DNA of 50,242 nt from Muribaculum sp. (GTDB lineage Bacteria; Bacteroidota; Bacteroidia; Bacteroidales; Muribaculaceae): assembly GCA_009775095.1 (NCBI GenBank), contig VSOZ01000022.1, positions 1-50,242 on the forward strand, in the 5' to 3' direction. The notes under the pieces were generated by a model. The model ran no database searches and had not been told where the DNA came from. It saw only the letters and a list, made by a program, of their open reading frames with translations. Positions 25,615-34,710 of the stretch are shown here, in pieces. The position numbers and the translations under genes are program-made. Numbering within the stretch: position 1 is the first letter of the stretch; each line of letters opens with the position of its first letter.

Positions 25615-26586
25615 TTAGAAAGCCGACGGTTTCAACTGCAGGCCTACGCGCTCGTGCAGCCCGAAAAGCAGGTTCATGTTATGTACGGCCTGCCCCGACG
25701 CGCCTTTGACAAGATTGTCGATAACCGAGGTTATAAGAAGCTTGCCGTCAACCTTTTCGAGATGAAGTATGCACTTGTTGGTGTTGACCACATCTTTGAG
25801 GTCGGGAGCCTTGTCGGTGACAAACGTGAAGTTATGGTCGGAATAGTAGTCTTCATACAGGGCTTTGAGCTGCTCTATGTCGACCGGGCAGTCAAGATAT
25901 ATGATGGCCATGATGCCGCGGGCGAAACATCCGCGCACAGGTATGAAGTTTATGTCGGACTTGAAGCTTGACTGCAGGCTTGACAGCGACTGGCGTATCT
26001 CGGCCAGATGCTGGTGCTTGAAAGGCTTGTAGATCGACACATTGTTGTTGCGCCATGAGAAGTGGCTTGTGGCCGACGGTTTTACTCCGGCGCCTGTAGA
26101 GCCGGTTATGGCGGTCACATGGATGTCACTGTTGAGCAGAAGGTTTTTAGCAAGAGGCAGCAGAGCGAGCTGTATGGCTGTGGCGAAGCATCCGGGATTG
26201 GCCACCCGGGTGGCGCCGCGCACTATGCGCTTGCGGTTGAGTTCGGGCAGTCCGTATACAAAGTCATGGGTACCGTCCTCAATGCGGTAGTCGGTCGACA
26301 GATCTATTATCTTGAGCCCTTCGGGTATGTCATGGCTGTCCATGAACTTGCGGGTGTCGCCGTGGGGCGTACAGCAGAAGAGCAGGTCTATCTCGTCAAG
26401 TGCCGGGGTGTCGGTGAACTTCATGTCGATTTCACCGATAAGTCCTTGGTGAACATCGCTTACCGGGTTACCGGCATTGCTGGAGCTGTGGATCCATTTT
26501 ATCTCCGCGTCGGGGTGATTGACGAGCAGACGCAACAGTTCGCCGGCGGTATATCCCGCGCCGCCTATGATACCTATTTTTATCAT
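25615..26586 (-). CDS. argC: N-acetyl-gamma-glutamyl-phosphate reductase
   Basis: 323 aa NADPH enzyme reducing acylglutamyl-phosphate to the semialdehyde. The N-terminus 'KIGIIGGAGYTAGELLRLLVNHPDAEI' and the catalytic Cys in 'RVANPGCFATAIQLALLPL' are diagnostic, and 'TAITGSTGAGVKPS' follows. Its start codon overlaps the argG stop (ATGA), showing coupling. Confidence 0.97.
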   Translation of the reverse strand: MIKIGIIGGAGYTAGELLRLLVNHPDAEIKWIHSSSNAGNPVSDVHQGLIGEIDMKFTDTPALDEIDLLFCCTPHGDTRKFMDSHDIPEGLKIIDLSTDYRIEDGTHDFVYGLPELNRKRIVRGATRVANPGCFATAIQLALLPLAKNLLLNSDIHVTAITGSTGAGVKPSATSHFSWRNNNVSIYKPFKHQHLAEIRQSLSSLQSSFKSDINFIPVRGCFARGIMAIIYLDCPVDIEQLKALYEDYYSDHNFTFVTDKAPDLKDVVNTNKCILHLEKVDGKLLITSVIDNLVKGASGQAVHNMNLLFGLHERVGLQLKPSAF

Positions 26587-27800
26587 GCTTCTCCCGATTT
26601 GTTGTTACGCTCTTGTACCGAGTAGTATATCTTCATCTGGTTACCGAGAATCTTGGTGAAGCCTTTGACGTCATCGGCTGTCCAGCCCTTGCTTATCTCG
26701 CCGTATTCGCCGAATGAGGTCTTCATCAGGTCGAAGTCGCTCTCCACGCCTACGGTTATGAAGCGGTAGGGCTTCAGGTCGATCAGCACACGTCCGGTGA
26801 CGTTGCGCTGCGACGACTCAAGGAACTTCTCGATGTCGCGCATTACCGGCTCAAGATACTGTGCTTCATGCAGAAACATGCCGTACCAAGTGCCGAGCTG
26901 ATCTTTCCAGTATTGCTGCCACTTTGTAAGAGTATGCTTCTCGAGCATCTTGTGGGCGGCGAGTATGACCATCGGCGCGCCGGCCTCGAAGCCTACACGT
27001 CCTTTTATGCCGATTATGGTATCGCCGATGTGCATGTCGCGTCCTACGGCGTAGGGAGCCACGAGCTCTTCGATTTTCTGTATGGCTTTCACCTTGTCGG
27101 AGAAGAGTTCGCCGTTTACGGCGGCAATCTCACCCTCCTTGAAGTCAATTGTCAGGCGGCTGTCGGCGGTGGCGGTCATCTGTGTGGGATATGCCTCCTC
27201 GGGCAGGGTCTCGTTGCTGTGGAGGGTCTCCTTACCGCCGACAGAAGTACCCCACAGGCCTTTGTTGATGGAGTATTCGAGTTTTTTGAAGTCGGCCACA
27301 TAGCCGTGTTTTTTGAGATACTCGATTTCATACTCGCGGGTGAGGTTCATGTCGCGGGTAGGAGTTATGATCTCGATTTCCGGAGCGAGTATCTGGAATG
27401 TAAGGTCGAAGCGTACCTGATCGTTGCCTGCGCTTGTGCTTCCGTGGGCCACGTACTTGGCACCTATCGACTTGGCGTAGTTTATGATGGCTATGGCCTG
27501 AAATATGCGTTCGGAGCTTACCGATATGGGGTAGGTGCCGTTGCGGAGCACGTTGCCGAAAATCATGTATTTGATGCTCTTGTCATAATACTCCTGAGTG
27601 ATGTCGAGAGTGGCGTGGCCTTTGGCGCCGAGATCGAGGGCGCGTTTCTCAATAGCTTTCAGTTCGGTAGGTGAGAAGCCTCCGGTATTTGCTATAGCGG
27701 TGTATACTTCATAACCACAGTCTTCCGACAAATATTTTACGGCAAATGATGTATCGAGGCCTCCACTGAAGGCGAGGACTACTTTTTTCTTATCTTCCAT
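26583..27800 (-). CDS. argG: argininosuccinate synthase
   Basis: 405 aa ATP-dependent ligase joining citrulline and aspartate. I chose the ATG at 27800 (MEDKKKVVLAFSGGLDTS), which begins 6 residues before the conserved ATP-pyrophosphatase motif SGGLDTS. An ATG three codons upstream (27809) is possible. 'AHGSTSAGNDQVRFDLTFQILAPEIEIITPTRD' (read as AHGSTSAGNDQVRFD and APEIEIITPTRD) is the family signature. It lies 44 nt after the GNAT gene and overlaps argC by 4 nt. Confidence 0.97.
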   Translation of the reverse strand: MEDKKKVVLAFSGGLDTSFAVKYLSEDCGYEVYTAIANTGGFSPTELKAIEKRALDLGAKGHATLDITQEYYDKSIKYMIFGNVLRNGTYPISVSSERIFQAIAIINYAKSIGAKYVAHGSTSAGNDQVRFDLTFQILAPEIEIITPTRDMNLTREYEIEYLKKHGYVADFKKLEYSINKGLWGTSVGGKETLHSNETLPEEAYPTQMTATADSRLTIDFKEGEIAAVNGELFSDKVKAIQKIEELVAPYAVGRDMHIGDTIIGIKGRVGFEAGAPMVILAAHKMLEKHTLTKWQQYWKDQLGTWYGMFLHEAQYLEPVMRDIEKFLESSQRNVTGRVLIDLKPYRFITVGVESDFDLMKTSFGEYGEISKGWTADDVKGFTKILGNQMKIYYSVQERNNKSGEA

Positions 27801-27844
27801 GTCAGTCATTAATTTATGAGGTGAGAATAATATTGTTAATATGA

Positions 27845-28408
27845 TTAATTTTCGTGTTGATGATGCTCTTCCGAGGGGTCGTAGAGCAATCCGGTGCAGA
27901 GGCACTTGTGGCCGCCGTTGCGCTGCAGAATGTCGAAGTTCACGCAACTCTCGCATCCGCGCCAGAAAGCGGCGTCGGTAGTGAGCTGGTCAAATGTCAC
28001 GGGGCGATATCCGAGGTCATGGTTCATCTTCATGACGGCGGCTCCCGTAGTCAGAGAGAATATCTTTGCCTGCGGAAACATCTCGCGCGACAGCTTGAAT
28101 ATGCGCTGCTTTATGCGTGTGGCGAGGCCTATGCCGCGGAACTTGTCGGCAACGATAAGTCCCGAGTTTGCCACAAACTCTTTGTTACTCCAGCTTTCTA
28201 TGTAGCTGAACCCGGCAAATTCGCCTTCGCACAGAGCCACTACGGCTTTGTGTTCGAGCATTTTCTGCTTGACATACTCCGGAGAGCGTTTGGCAATGCC
28301 GGTGCCGCGTACCTTGGCGGCGCGGTTGATCGTGTCAAGTATCTCGTCAACATACTTGACATGCTCGTCGGAAGCGACGACAACTTCAATTTTTGAAGGA
28401 TCTACCAT
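27845..28408 (-). CDS. GNAT acetyltransferase, probable acylglutamate synthase
   Basis: 187 aa. It has a GNAT fold with the acyl-CoA loop region 'LIVADKFRGIGLATRIKQRIF' and strand 'VVALCEGEFAGFSYIES'. The C-terminus adds a Cys/His-rich tail ('GCESCVNFDILQRNGGHKCLCTG', read as GCESCVN and GHKCLCTG). Position argR-GNAT-argG is a recurrent Bacteroidetes order, and no other glutamate acyltransferase (ArgA/ArgJ) is present here. I infer that it acylates glutamate to begin arginine synthesis, possibly with succinyl-CoA, but the substrate is not proven by sequence. Confidence 0.75.
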   Translation of the reverse strand: MVDPSKIEVVVASDEHVKYVDEILDTINRAAKVRGTGIAKRSPEYVKQKMLEHKAVVALCEGEFAGFSYIESWSNKEFVANSGLIVADKFRGIGLATRIKQRIFKLSREMFPQAKIFSLTTGAAVMKMNHDLGYRPVTFDQLTTDAAFWRGCESCVNFDILQRNGGHKCLCTGLLYDPSEEHHQHEN

Positions 28409-28428
28409 TTCTGTTTATGTATAAATGC

Positions 28429-28965
28429 TTAAATGATTTGTTTATTTGTATCGCCGCAATACTCTCTGCGTGCGTTGTACAGCACCCTTTCGGGAAGGAA
28501 ATCGTGAAAATAATCGAGAATTTCGGCTCGGCTTACATCCTCCGGTACAACGAGTATGACAGTGTCGGCTCCGGCTATTGTGCCGAGTATGTAGGGGGTG
28601 TCGAGTCGGTCAAGGTCGTAGGCAAGACCGCTGGCATAGCCTTCGAGGGTCCTGAATACCATAAGTGTGCCGGAGAACGCCACCGATTGTACGGCTTCAT
28701 GGGTGCCTGACTGGGCGGTGGAGGGTATGGATTCATACACTTCGTCTTCGGGAATGTCGCCCGGGTTGGGTACTATATAACGATATCCGCCGTAGTCGGC
28801 CGGTACCTTGGTTGTGCGCAACCGCTTCAGATCGCGCGACAAGGTGGCTTGTGTCACCAGAAAGCCGCGTGCGGCAAGCAGTCTCGAAAGTTCATCCTGA
28901 CTTCCGATGCAGTTATTGGTGAGTATCTCCAGTATTGCCAGTAATCGCGTCTGACGTTTGCTCAT
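28429..28965 (-). CDS. argR: arginine repressor
   Basis: 178 aa. The winged-helix DNA-binding domain lies at residues 1-75 ('LAILEILTNNCIGSQDELSRLL', 'VTQATLSRDLKRLRTTKV', the ArgR-type recognition helix with SRDL). A linker follows, then the arginine-binding hexamerisation domain with 'ILGTIAGADTVILVVPED' (GTIAGxDT motif). Family role: an arginine-dependent repressor of arginine genes. It is the first gene of the arg operon. An ARG-box-like site lies 68 nt upstream, so autoregulation of the whole operon is likely. Confidence 0.95.
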   Translation of the reverse strand: MSKRQTRLLAILEILTNNCIGSQDELSRLLAARGFLVTQATLSRDLKRLRTTKVPADYGGYRYIVPNPGDIPEDEVYESIPSTAQSGTHEAVQSVAFSGTLMVFRTLEGYASGLAYDLDRLDTPYILGTIAGADTVILVVPEDVSRAEILDYFHDFLPERVLYNARREYCGDTNKQII

Positions 28966-28993
28966 ATTCTGTGCTGAATTATTTTTGAGGTGG

Positions 28994-29001
28994 CAAATTT
29001 A
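28994..29001 (-). promoter_or_regulatory. arg operon -7 promoter box
   Basis: TAAATTTG on the minus strand fits TAnnTTTG and precedes the argR ATG by 28 nt. No TTTG lies at -33. Confidence 0.55.
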
Positions 29002-29032
29002 CTAACAAAAAATAATAAAACCGAGAGATTTG

Positions 29033-29046
29033 TGAATTTTTATACA
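29033..29046. promoter_or_regulatory. ARG-box-like ArgR operator
   Basis: TGAATTTTTATACA matches 9 of 10 specified positions of the E. coli ARG-box TGAATnnnnATTCA (A instead of T at the third base of the second half). It lies just upstream of the arg -7 box, where a bound ArgR could block RNA polymerase. Use of this consensus in Bacteroidales is an assumption. Confidence 0.5.
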
Positions 29047-29135
29047 TATTTCTTGCAAAAAAGCCCTGCCGGATAGACGTCAATGTATACAAAGGTGCAT
29101 AAATTGTATGTTATTATGACATCAACCGCGATACA

Positions 29136-29167
29136 TTTGCCAAGCTGTAAGTATATAATTACCTTTG
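29136..29167 (+). promoter_or_regulatory. GH115 gene promoter (-33/-7)
   Basis: TTTG (29136-29139) and TACCTTTG (29160-29167) are separated by exactly 20 nt, a full match to the Bacteroides TTTG/TAnnTTTG promoter. The start codon is at 29204. Confidence 0.78.
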
Positions 29168-29203
29168 AAGATATTATTACCTTATTTATAATAAACAATA
29201 ACG

Positions 29204-31753
29204 ATGAACAGACTTTTGATTATGTGCATGTGGGTGTTCTGCGCCATAGCTTCTAACGGCGCGGGACATTTATCCGTGACTTTTGGCCCTCAAACAGGTG
29301 CTATATCACTTACGAATCCCTGCTTGGTTGTTGATGCGTCAGATGATGCGCTGATAGGCAATGTAGCGAAAATGTTTATTTCGGATTATGAACTTGTGAC
29401 AGGACATTCTCCGCTTCTCTCAAAAAAAATGTCGAAAGGATGTAATATCGTTTTTGGAACTGTCAAAAGCAAGCATATCAAGAAGCTTGCATCGAAAGGG
29501 ATGTTGGATATCCAAGATTTGCAAACCGGATTTGAGCGATTTTTAATAACCAATGTAGGTGACAATGTACTTGTCGTGGCGGGTAGTGACCCGCGCGGCG
29601 CCGCGTACGGTCTGCTTACATTGAGTGAAAAGATAGGTGTCTCGCCGTGGTACTGGTGGGCCGATGTCCCCGTCGATAAACATGATAATATATATGTAAA
29701 GGCCGATTATGTATCGGACAGTCCGTCGGTGCGTTATCGTGGAATATTTATAAATGACGAGGACTGGGGACTTTATGAGTGGTCTGCAAAAAATTTCGAA
29801 CCGGAGACCGGCAGTATAGGTCCGAAAACCTATCGTAAAGTGTGCGAATTGTTGCTGCGTCTGAAGTGCAATATGCTTGCCCCGGCAATGCATTTGTGCT
29901 CTCATACGTTTTATTCGCATCCTGAAAATAAGGTTATTGCCGACGAGTATGGAATCATGATTACCACTTCGCACTGTGAGCCGTTGCTATTCAATAATCT
30001 GTCAAGCTATGAATGGCGCAGCGAGCGCGATGGCGAATGGGACTATGGCACTAACCGTCAGACGATATATGACAAACTGGACTCTCGCGTGAAAGAGGCG
30101 TCGCCGTACGAAAATATATATACCATGGGGCTGCGCGGTCTTCATGACGAAGGTATGCGAGGTAATTATTCGATGGATGACAGAGTCAAATTACTCGAAC
30201 AGGCGGTGGCTGATCAACGCGAGATTCTCAGCCGCCACATCAACTTGCCGATTGATTCTATACCTCAGATACTTGTGCCGTATAAGGAGGTGCAACAGGT
30301 ATATGAACACGGTATGAATGTGCCCGAACACATAACTCTCGTATGGCCCGATGACAATTATGGCTATATGAAGATGCTGAGCAATCCGGCTGAACAGGCT
30401 CGTCCCGGTGGCTCGGGAGTATACTACCACATATCTTATCTTGGTGTACCTCATGATTATCTATGGCTCAGCACAACTCCTCCTATGCTTATGTATGAAG
30501 AGATGAAGAAGGCTTACGATACCGGGGCCAATCGCTATTGGCTTCTTAATGTCGGCGATATAAAGCCGATGGAGCTTTCTATGCAGCTGTTTTTTGAAAT
30601 GGCATGGGACTTTAACAAGTTCACATATAATAATGTCAATGATTATCAAGCCGATTTTCTTGCAGGAATATTCGGTGAAGAGTATCGTGGGGAATTCCAA
30701 CGAATTCTTGACGAGTATTATCGTCTGGCATGGAGTCGTAAGCCTGAACATATGGGATGGGAGAGAGAGTGGGACGTGCCGGAGTTTACCGGACTGAAAA
30801 ATACCGAATATTCTTTTGAAAATTACAATGATGCTCAAAAACGTCTCGCCGATTATGGTGCTATTTATGGACTTACCGAAGGAATAATGAATAATCTCTC
30901 GGATTCTCTCAAGCCGGCGTTCTATGAAATGATTGGATATCCGGTTATGGCTTCCGCTCAGATGAATCGTAAATTTCTCATGGCCCAATTGAATCAAGAG
31001 CTTGCGGGTAAAGGTGAATTCGGCAAAGCAAATTGGGCCGGAGAGCAGTCTATAGCAGCTTATAACGATCTTGAACGACTCACAGATGATTACAATAACC
31101 TGTTGGGCGGGAAATGGAAGCATATGATGAGCATCCCGAAAGGTGTATGTGCACTCTATCAGGAGATGCCTAAGGTAAGCATATCGCAAGGCCTCCGTGA
31201 AGAAGTTGACCTTACACCCGATTATCGGGAGTATCGTCTTGACAGCTGTCGGTACGTGCCGGTTAATTCTTTTGCCGCGTTCAAAGCCGATGACTCGCAT
31301 ACGGTAAGATTGCTGAAAGGTATAGGATTTGATTGGGAGGTCTTACAATTGGGTGAGGTGACTCAGCCAAACGCGGATGCATCATCGCTTGACGGCTTCA
31401 GGGTTGATTATGAATTGCCTGCAATAGATGCCGATTCGGTCAAGGTTATTGTCTATACCGTTCCCAGATTCCCGATTTATAAAGGAGCCGACACCTCATT
31501 TGGCATATCGGTAGACAATGCGTCGCCAAGAGTGATAAATTATATTCCGGTCGAGCAATCGCAACAGTGGAAAGACAATGTCATAAGAAATTCCATGATA
31601 AGTGAAGAGACGTTTGCCATAGACCGTAGTGACGTATCACACCGCCTGTCTATTACCTGCGGAGCCCCGGGGCTTATGGTGCAGCGAATACTGATTGATT
31701 GGGGCGGCCTTAAAAAGACTTACGTAGGCCCCTCTAACCCGTCTGACATGTAA
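29204..31753 (+). CDS. secreted GH115 alpha-glucuronidase
   Basis: 849 aa with signal peptide (MNRLLIMCMWVFCAIASNGAG). The N-terminal alpha/beta domain ('NIVFGTVKSKHIKKL', 'GSDPRGAAYGLLTLSEKIGVSPWYWWADVPV') is followed by the barrel with 'YRGIFINDEDWGLYEWSAK', 'CNMLAPAMHLCSHTFY' and 'YTMGLRGLHDEGMRG', all typical of GH115. A C-terminal beta domain ends the protein. The family cleaves alpha-1,2-linked (4-O-methyl)glucuronic acid from xylan, so it could act with the GH43-GH8 enzyme at 8246. Its codons are AT-richer than those of the arg operon next to it, suggesting later acquisition. A terminator hairpin follows. Confidence 0.88.
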   Translation: MNRLLIMCMWVFCAIASNGAGHLSVTFGPQTGAISLTNPCLVVDASDDALIGNVAKMFISDYELVTGHSPLLSKKMSKGCNIVFGTVKSKHIKKLASKGMLDIQDLQTGFERFLITNVGDNVLVVAGSDPRGAAYGLLTLSEKIGVSPWYWWADVPVDKHDNIYVKADYVSDSPSVRYRGIFINDEDWGLYEWSAKNFEPETGSIGPKTYRKVCELLLRLKCNMLAPAMHLCSHTFYSHPENKVIADEYGIMITTSHCEPLLFNNLSSYEWRSERDGEWDYGTNRQTIYDKLDSRVKEASPYENIYTMGLRGLHDEGMRGNYSMDDRVKLLEQAVADQREILSRHINLPIDSIPQILVPYKEVQQVYEHGMNVPEHITLVWPDDNYGYMKMLSNPAEQARPGGSGVYYHISYLGVPHDYLWLSTTPPMLMYEEMKKAYDTGANRYWLLNVGDIKPMELSMQLFFEMAWDFNKFTYNNVNDYQADFLAGIFGEEYRGEFQRILDEYYRLAWSRKPEHMGWEREWDVPEFTGLKNTEYSFENYNDAQKRLADYGAIYGLTEGIMNNLSDSLKPAFYEMIGYPVMASAQMNRKFLMAQLNQELAGKGEFGKANWAGEQSIAAYNDLERLTDDYNNLLGGKWKHMMSIPKGVCALYQEMPKVSISQGLREEVDLTPDYREYRLDSCRYVPVNSFAAFKADDSHTVRLLKGIGFDWEVLQLGEVTQPNADASSLDGFRVDYELPAIDADSVKVIVYTVPRFPIYKGADTSFGISVDNASPRVINYIPVEQSQQWKDNVIRNSMISEETFAIDRSDVSHRLSITCGAPGLMVQRILIDWGGLKKTYVGPSNPSDM

Positions 31754-31787
31754 TTTGTTAAAAATTGGAAAGTTTTAGACACAAACA

Positions 31788-31820
31788 AGGGTGTATCAAA
31801 ATTCTGATGCATCCTTTTTC
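31788..31820 (+). terminator. terminator after the GH115 gene
   Basis: AGGGTGTATCA (31788-31798) pairs with TGATGCATCCT (31805-31815), an 11-bp stem including two G-T pairs with a 6-nt loop, followed by TTTTT. It lies 35 nt after the GH115 stop. Confidence 0.7.
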
Positions 31821-31924
31821 ATAAATATAATATCGTTGATAAAGCGCTTATGTATCACAATATTTGATGTAAATTACTCTTGAAAATGACTTCAGTGTAA
31901 ATTTAGTCGCTGTATAATGATTTA

Positions 31925-34600
31925 TTATATATCTAAATAAAATTTGTGCCGTTGCCCTTCCGTCAATTCAAATGAACCTAACGACAATTTGGCTTCATTT
32001 ATAAGCTCTTTGAGCGGCTTTTTGATGCGGAAATGTATGCGTCCGATTAGATGTGATTTTGACGAAAAATAGATATATTCATCCTTTATTACCAAAGTAT
32101 CAATATTAGAGCAATTGTTTAGGAACGTCTTAATAGTCGATATTTCAGATGACAAATCGTGAATCTCGATTCCGTGAGTAGTAGCAATAATTAAATAACT
32201 ATCATTGTGCGTAAATGTTAGTGCTTTAACAGGCCATTCCAAATTAATCCTTGTCGTAGCTTTTTCTAAGGATGAATCATATATAATTATGGATTTAGAA
32301 CTTAATGCGATAGCTATGTAACATCCATTTCTAGAGTATGCAACACAAATTATTCTGTCTGGGTTAAAATTGTGATTGCATAATGTTTTCTCCGAAACTG
32401 TGTCAATGATCTGTAATCCTGAATTGCTCCCTATTACAATGTTGTTATTTATCGGGCTGAAGTCAAAACAATTAATTCCTCCTTTTATCTGCGATATCTT
32501 TTTTAGTCTCTTTCCGTTTATCGGATTAAACAATTCTATCTTTATATCATCGGATACCGCCAATAATCTGTCATCAAATGAATAACGTATTTTTAGATTA
32601 GGTGGTGTTATGGGTATAGACTCTTCTTCGATATCCATGTCTTCATCATAAAATGAATAACGGATATTATTATCTTTAGCCGTATGGCAATTAAATATTG
32701 TAGTTATTTCACCTGTGTCGGTGTCCCAAGTGACAACATGACGGGATCCGTTTGTAGCGTAATCAATCAATACTCCAGTTAATAACCCGGATCTATTACT
32801 GAATACTATCTGTCCTACCTGTCTATTGTTTTTAGGAAGCACAAGATTTTGATTAGCGTCATTGTCATAGATTATTGGATCCCCGTTTTGCGTAATTGCA
32901 GCAATTATGTTTTTAAAGGGGTGTAAAGATATATCTGTACCTTGTATTTTTAAAATTTCTAATTGTGGGGCTGTCATGTTGGTTTTTATCTCTTGAATCC
33001 TAACTGAACTATCGGATGAAGCTGTAACGACTATACTATCGTCTTTCCCAAATTCTACGGAGTTAATCGCATCGGTATGTATGTTATATATTTTTTCTGT
33101 TCTTCCCGTCGCGGCATTAACAATTCTCAATATCCCCTCTTTATCACCTACGGCAATCAGAGTACCGTCTTTACTGAATGCACCACAGCGTATACTTAAC
33201 TCTGATATGTTTTCTGCCCATAAAACCTCATTTGTTTCAAGATTTAATAGCCTTATGATTCCACTATCAGATGTAATGAGCAGATGTTTTCCATTAGGAC
33301 TAAAATGCGATGAAGTAAATGCTTTTTCCTCAAAATTCAGATTATTGATTAATTCCATCGAACGAGCATCCCATATTTTTACATGTCCATCATAAGAGGA
33401 AGATACAATGAAACGACCGTCACAGCTGATATCAATAGATTTTATGCTGCGACATTTATGAGCATCGACTTTAGATAGAAGAGCTGAAGTAGCAAAATCA
33501 TATTTGTATATAAGTCCATTGGATGAAGCAACAACCAAGATACTCATGTCACAGCTTAGGACCGCATCGGATATGGGGCCGGGCTGATTCTTGAACCGTT
33601 TTAATTCCCGACCGGTAGCGTCAAATATTATAACATGGCCTTTGTACGTTGATACAATAACCTTTGACGCATCAGACGAAAGATGAATTGCGTATATTCT
33701 ACTCATTTTATCAACTGAGTGTATCAATTGTCCATTGGATAGCCCCCACCATTTAATACAATGGTTATCACCTCCGGTAATAATTACGTCATTCGCTGAA
33801 TCAATTGCTATAGCGCGTATCGGTTTTTTGTCTCTAAATGCACGGTTCATTGTAGACATGGCTTTTCTCAAGGCCTTGTCTGCCTCTTTAACCAGTGGGC
33901 GTTCCGGATTATCAATGTCTGCAGGAAGAGCTTTCAATGCGAGTAAACGTGCGACTGATAAATTCCCATCTAATAATTCTGCTGATGATTTTTCGGATAA
34001 AAACATACTTTGGAGTTTCAGCAATTTATTCCTCTCGTCCATCAAGCGCTGCTGTTCTATTTCCTTATCCCTTTCATAACGTTGCCACAGTGTATCAAAT
34101 TTTACCCCAAGCATAAAGGCGATTGCTTTAATTGATGCTACCTCACGGCCCATTTCTGCGACGTTTATACCCAATATCTCATCAGACGTATTTCTCAAAT
34201 CTTTTAATGCGGGGGCAAAACATTCCTCTTCTGGATTTTGCGAATAAGGAATGCCTGATATTATGAATGGAATAACGCTAGTCCTTCCATTTAAACTAAG
34301 AAAACGTCTAATTTCTTTATCAACCCATATGGATTTTGCCGATGACGGCGAACATAATATAATGAGATAATGAGATTCCATAAGAGCTCTATCAATCTCT
34401 TCGCCAAGAATTCCTCCTGACAATTCGGTCTTGTCAAGAAATATTTTGCGTTGATAATTATTAAGATCCGGCTTTGCCTCTAAAACATTTATAGGTATGC
34501 GGTAATGTTCGAGCTGATGCTGAAGCCATTCTGCAAACTTTTCATCATCTCGTTGGTAACTTATAAATGCAAGATATTCCTTGAAATTATTCTGTATCAT
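31925..34600 (-). CDS. TIR domain-WD40 repeat protein
   Basis: 891 aa. Residues 8-150 are a bacterial TIR domain: 'YLAFISYQRDDEKFAEWLQHQL', 'GGILGEEIDRALMESHYLIILCSPSSAKS', then SIWVDKEI with Glu96 at the place of the catalytic NADase glutamate. A helical coiled linker (about 175-240, 'LWQRYERDKEIEQQRLMDERN') leads to about 620 residues of WD40 repeats, probably two propellers ('FIVSSSYDGHVKIWDARS', 'VTASSDSSVRIQEI'). There is no NTPase between TIR and propellers. Inference: a sensor-effector protein in which the propeller perceives a partner or invader and TIR degrades NAD or makes a signal. The gene is strikingly AT-rich compared with ilvC, suggesting horizontal transfer. It stands alone between two terminators. 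Confidence 0.85.
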   Translation of the reverse strand: MIQNNFKEYLAFISYQRDDEKFAEWLQHQLEHYRIPINVLEAKPDLNNYQRKIFLDKTELSGGILGEEIDRALMESHYLIILCSPSSAKSIWVDKEIRRFLSLNGRTSVIPFIISGIPYSQNPEEECFAPALKDLRNTSDEILGINVAEMGREVASIKAIAFMLGVKFDTLWQRYERDKEIEQQRLMDERNKLLKLQSMFLSEKSSAELLDGNLSVARLLALKALPADIDNPERPLVKEADKALRKAMSTMNRAFRDKKPIRAIAIDSANDVIITGGDNHCIKWWGLSNGQLIHSVDKMSRIYAIHLSSDASKVIVSTYKGHVIIFDATGRELKRFKNQPGPISDAVLSCDMSILVVASSNGLIYKYDFATSALLSKVDAHKCRSIKSIDISCDGRFIVSSSYDGHVKIWDARSMELINNLNFEEKAFTSSHFSPNGKHLLITSDSGIIRLLNLETNEVLWAENISELSIRCGAFSKDGTLIAVGDKEGILRIVNAATGRTEKIYNIHTDAINSVEFGKDDSIVVTASSDSSVRIQEIKTNMTAPQLEILKIQGTDISLHPFKNIIAAITQNGDPIIYDNDANQNLVLPKNNRQVGQIVFSNRSGLLTGVLIDYATNGSRHVVTWDTDTGEITTIFNCHTAKDNNIRYSFYDEDMDIEEESIPITPPNLKIRYSFDDRLLAVSDDIKIELFNPINGKRLKKISQIKGGINCFDFSPINNNIVIGSNSGLQIIDTVSEKTLCNHNFNPDRIICVAYSRNGCYIAIALSSKSIIIYDSSLEKATTRINLEWPVKALTFTHNDSYLIIATTHGIEIHDLSSEISTIKTFLNNCSNIDTLVIKDEYIYFSSKSHLIGRIHFRIKKPLKELINEAKLSLGSFELTEGQRHKFYLDI

Positions 34601-34622
34601 AAGATAATTATTGGCTATTGTA

Positions 34623-34630
34623 CAAATATA
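34623..34630 (-). promoter_or_regulatory. -7 promoter box of the TIR-WD40 gene
   Basis: TATATTTG on the minus strand fits TAnnTTTG and precedes the ATG at 34600 by 22 nt. No TTTG -33 is seen. Confidence 0.5.
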
Positions 34631-34710
34631 ATTTTAAAATTCGAGATACGATAGCTTCGGAAGCTAAAAAATAGATATAATGAGATATATTGTATGTGTC
34701 TTTTTATTAG

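Noticed and set aside
29079..29113. Second ARG-box-like palindrome (GTATAC and TGCATAAATTGTAT)
   Set aside because: Similarity to the ARG box is weak (few fixed positions matched) and the sequence is simply AT-rich; only the 29033-29046 site was kept.
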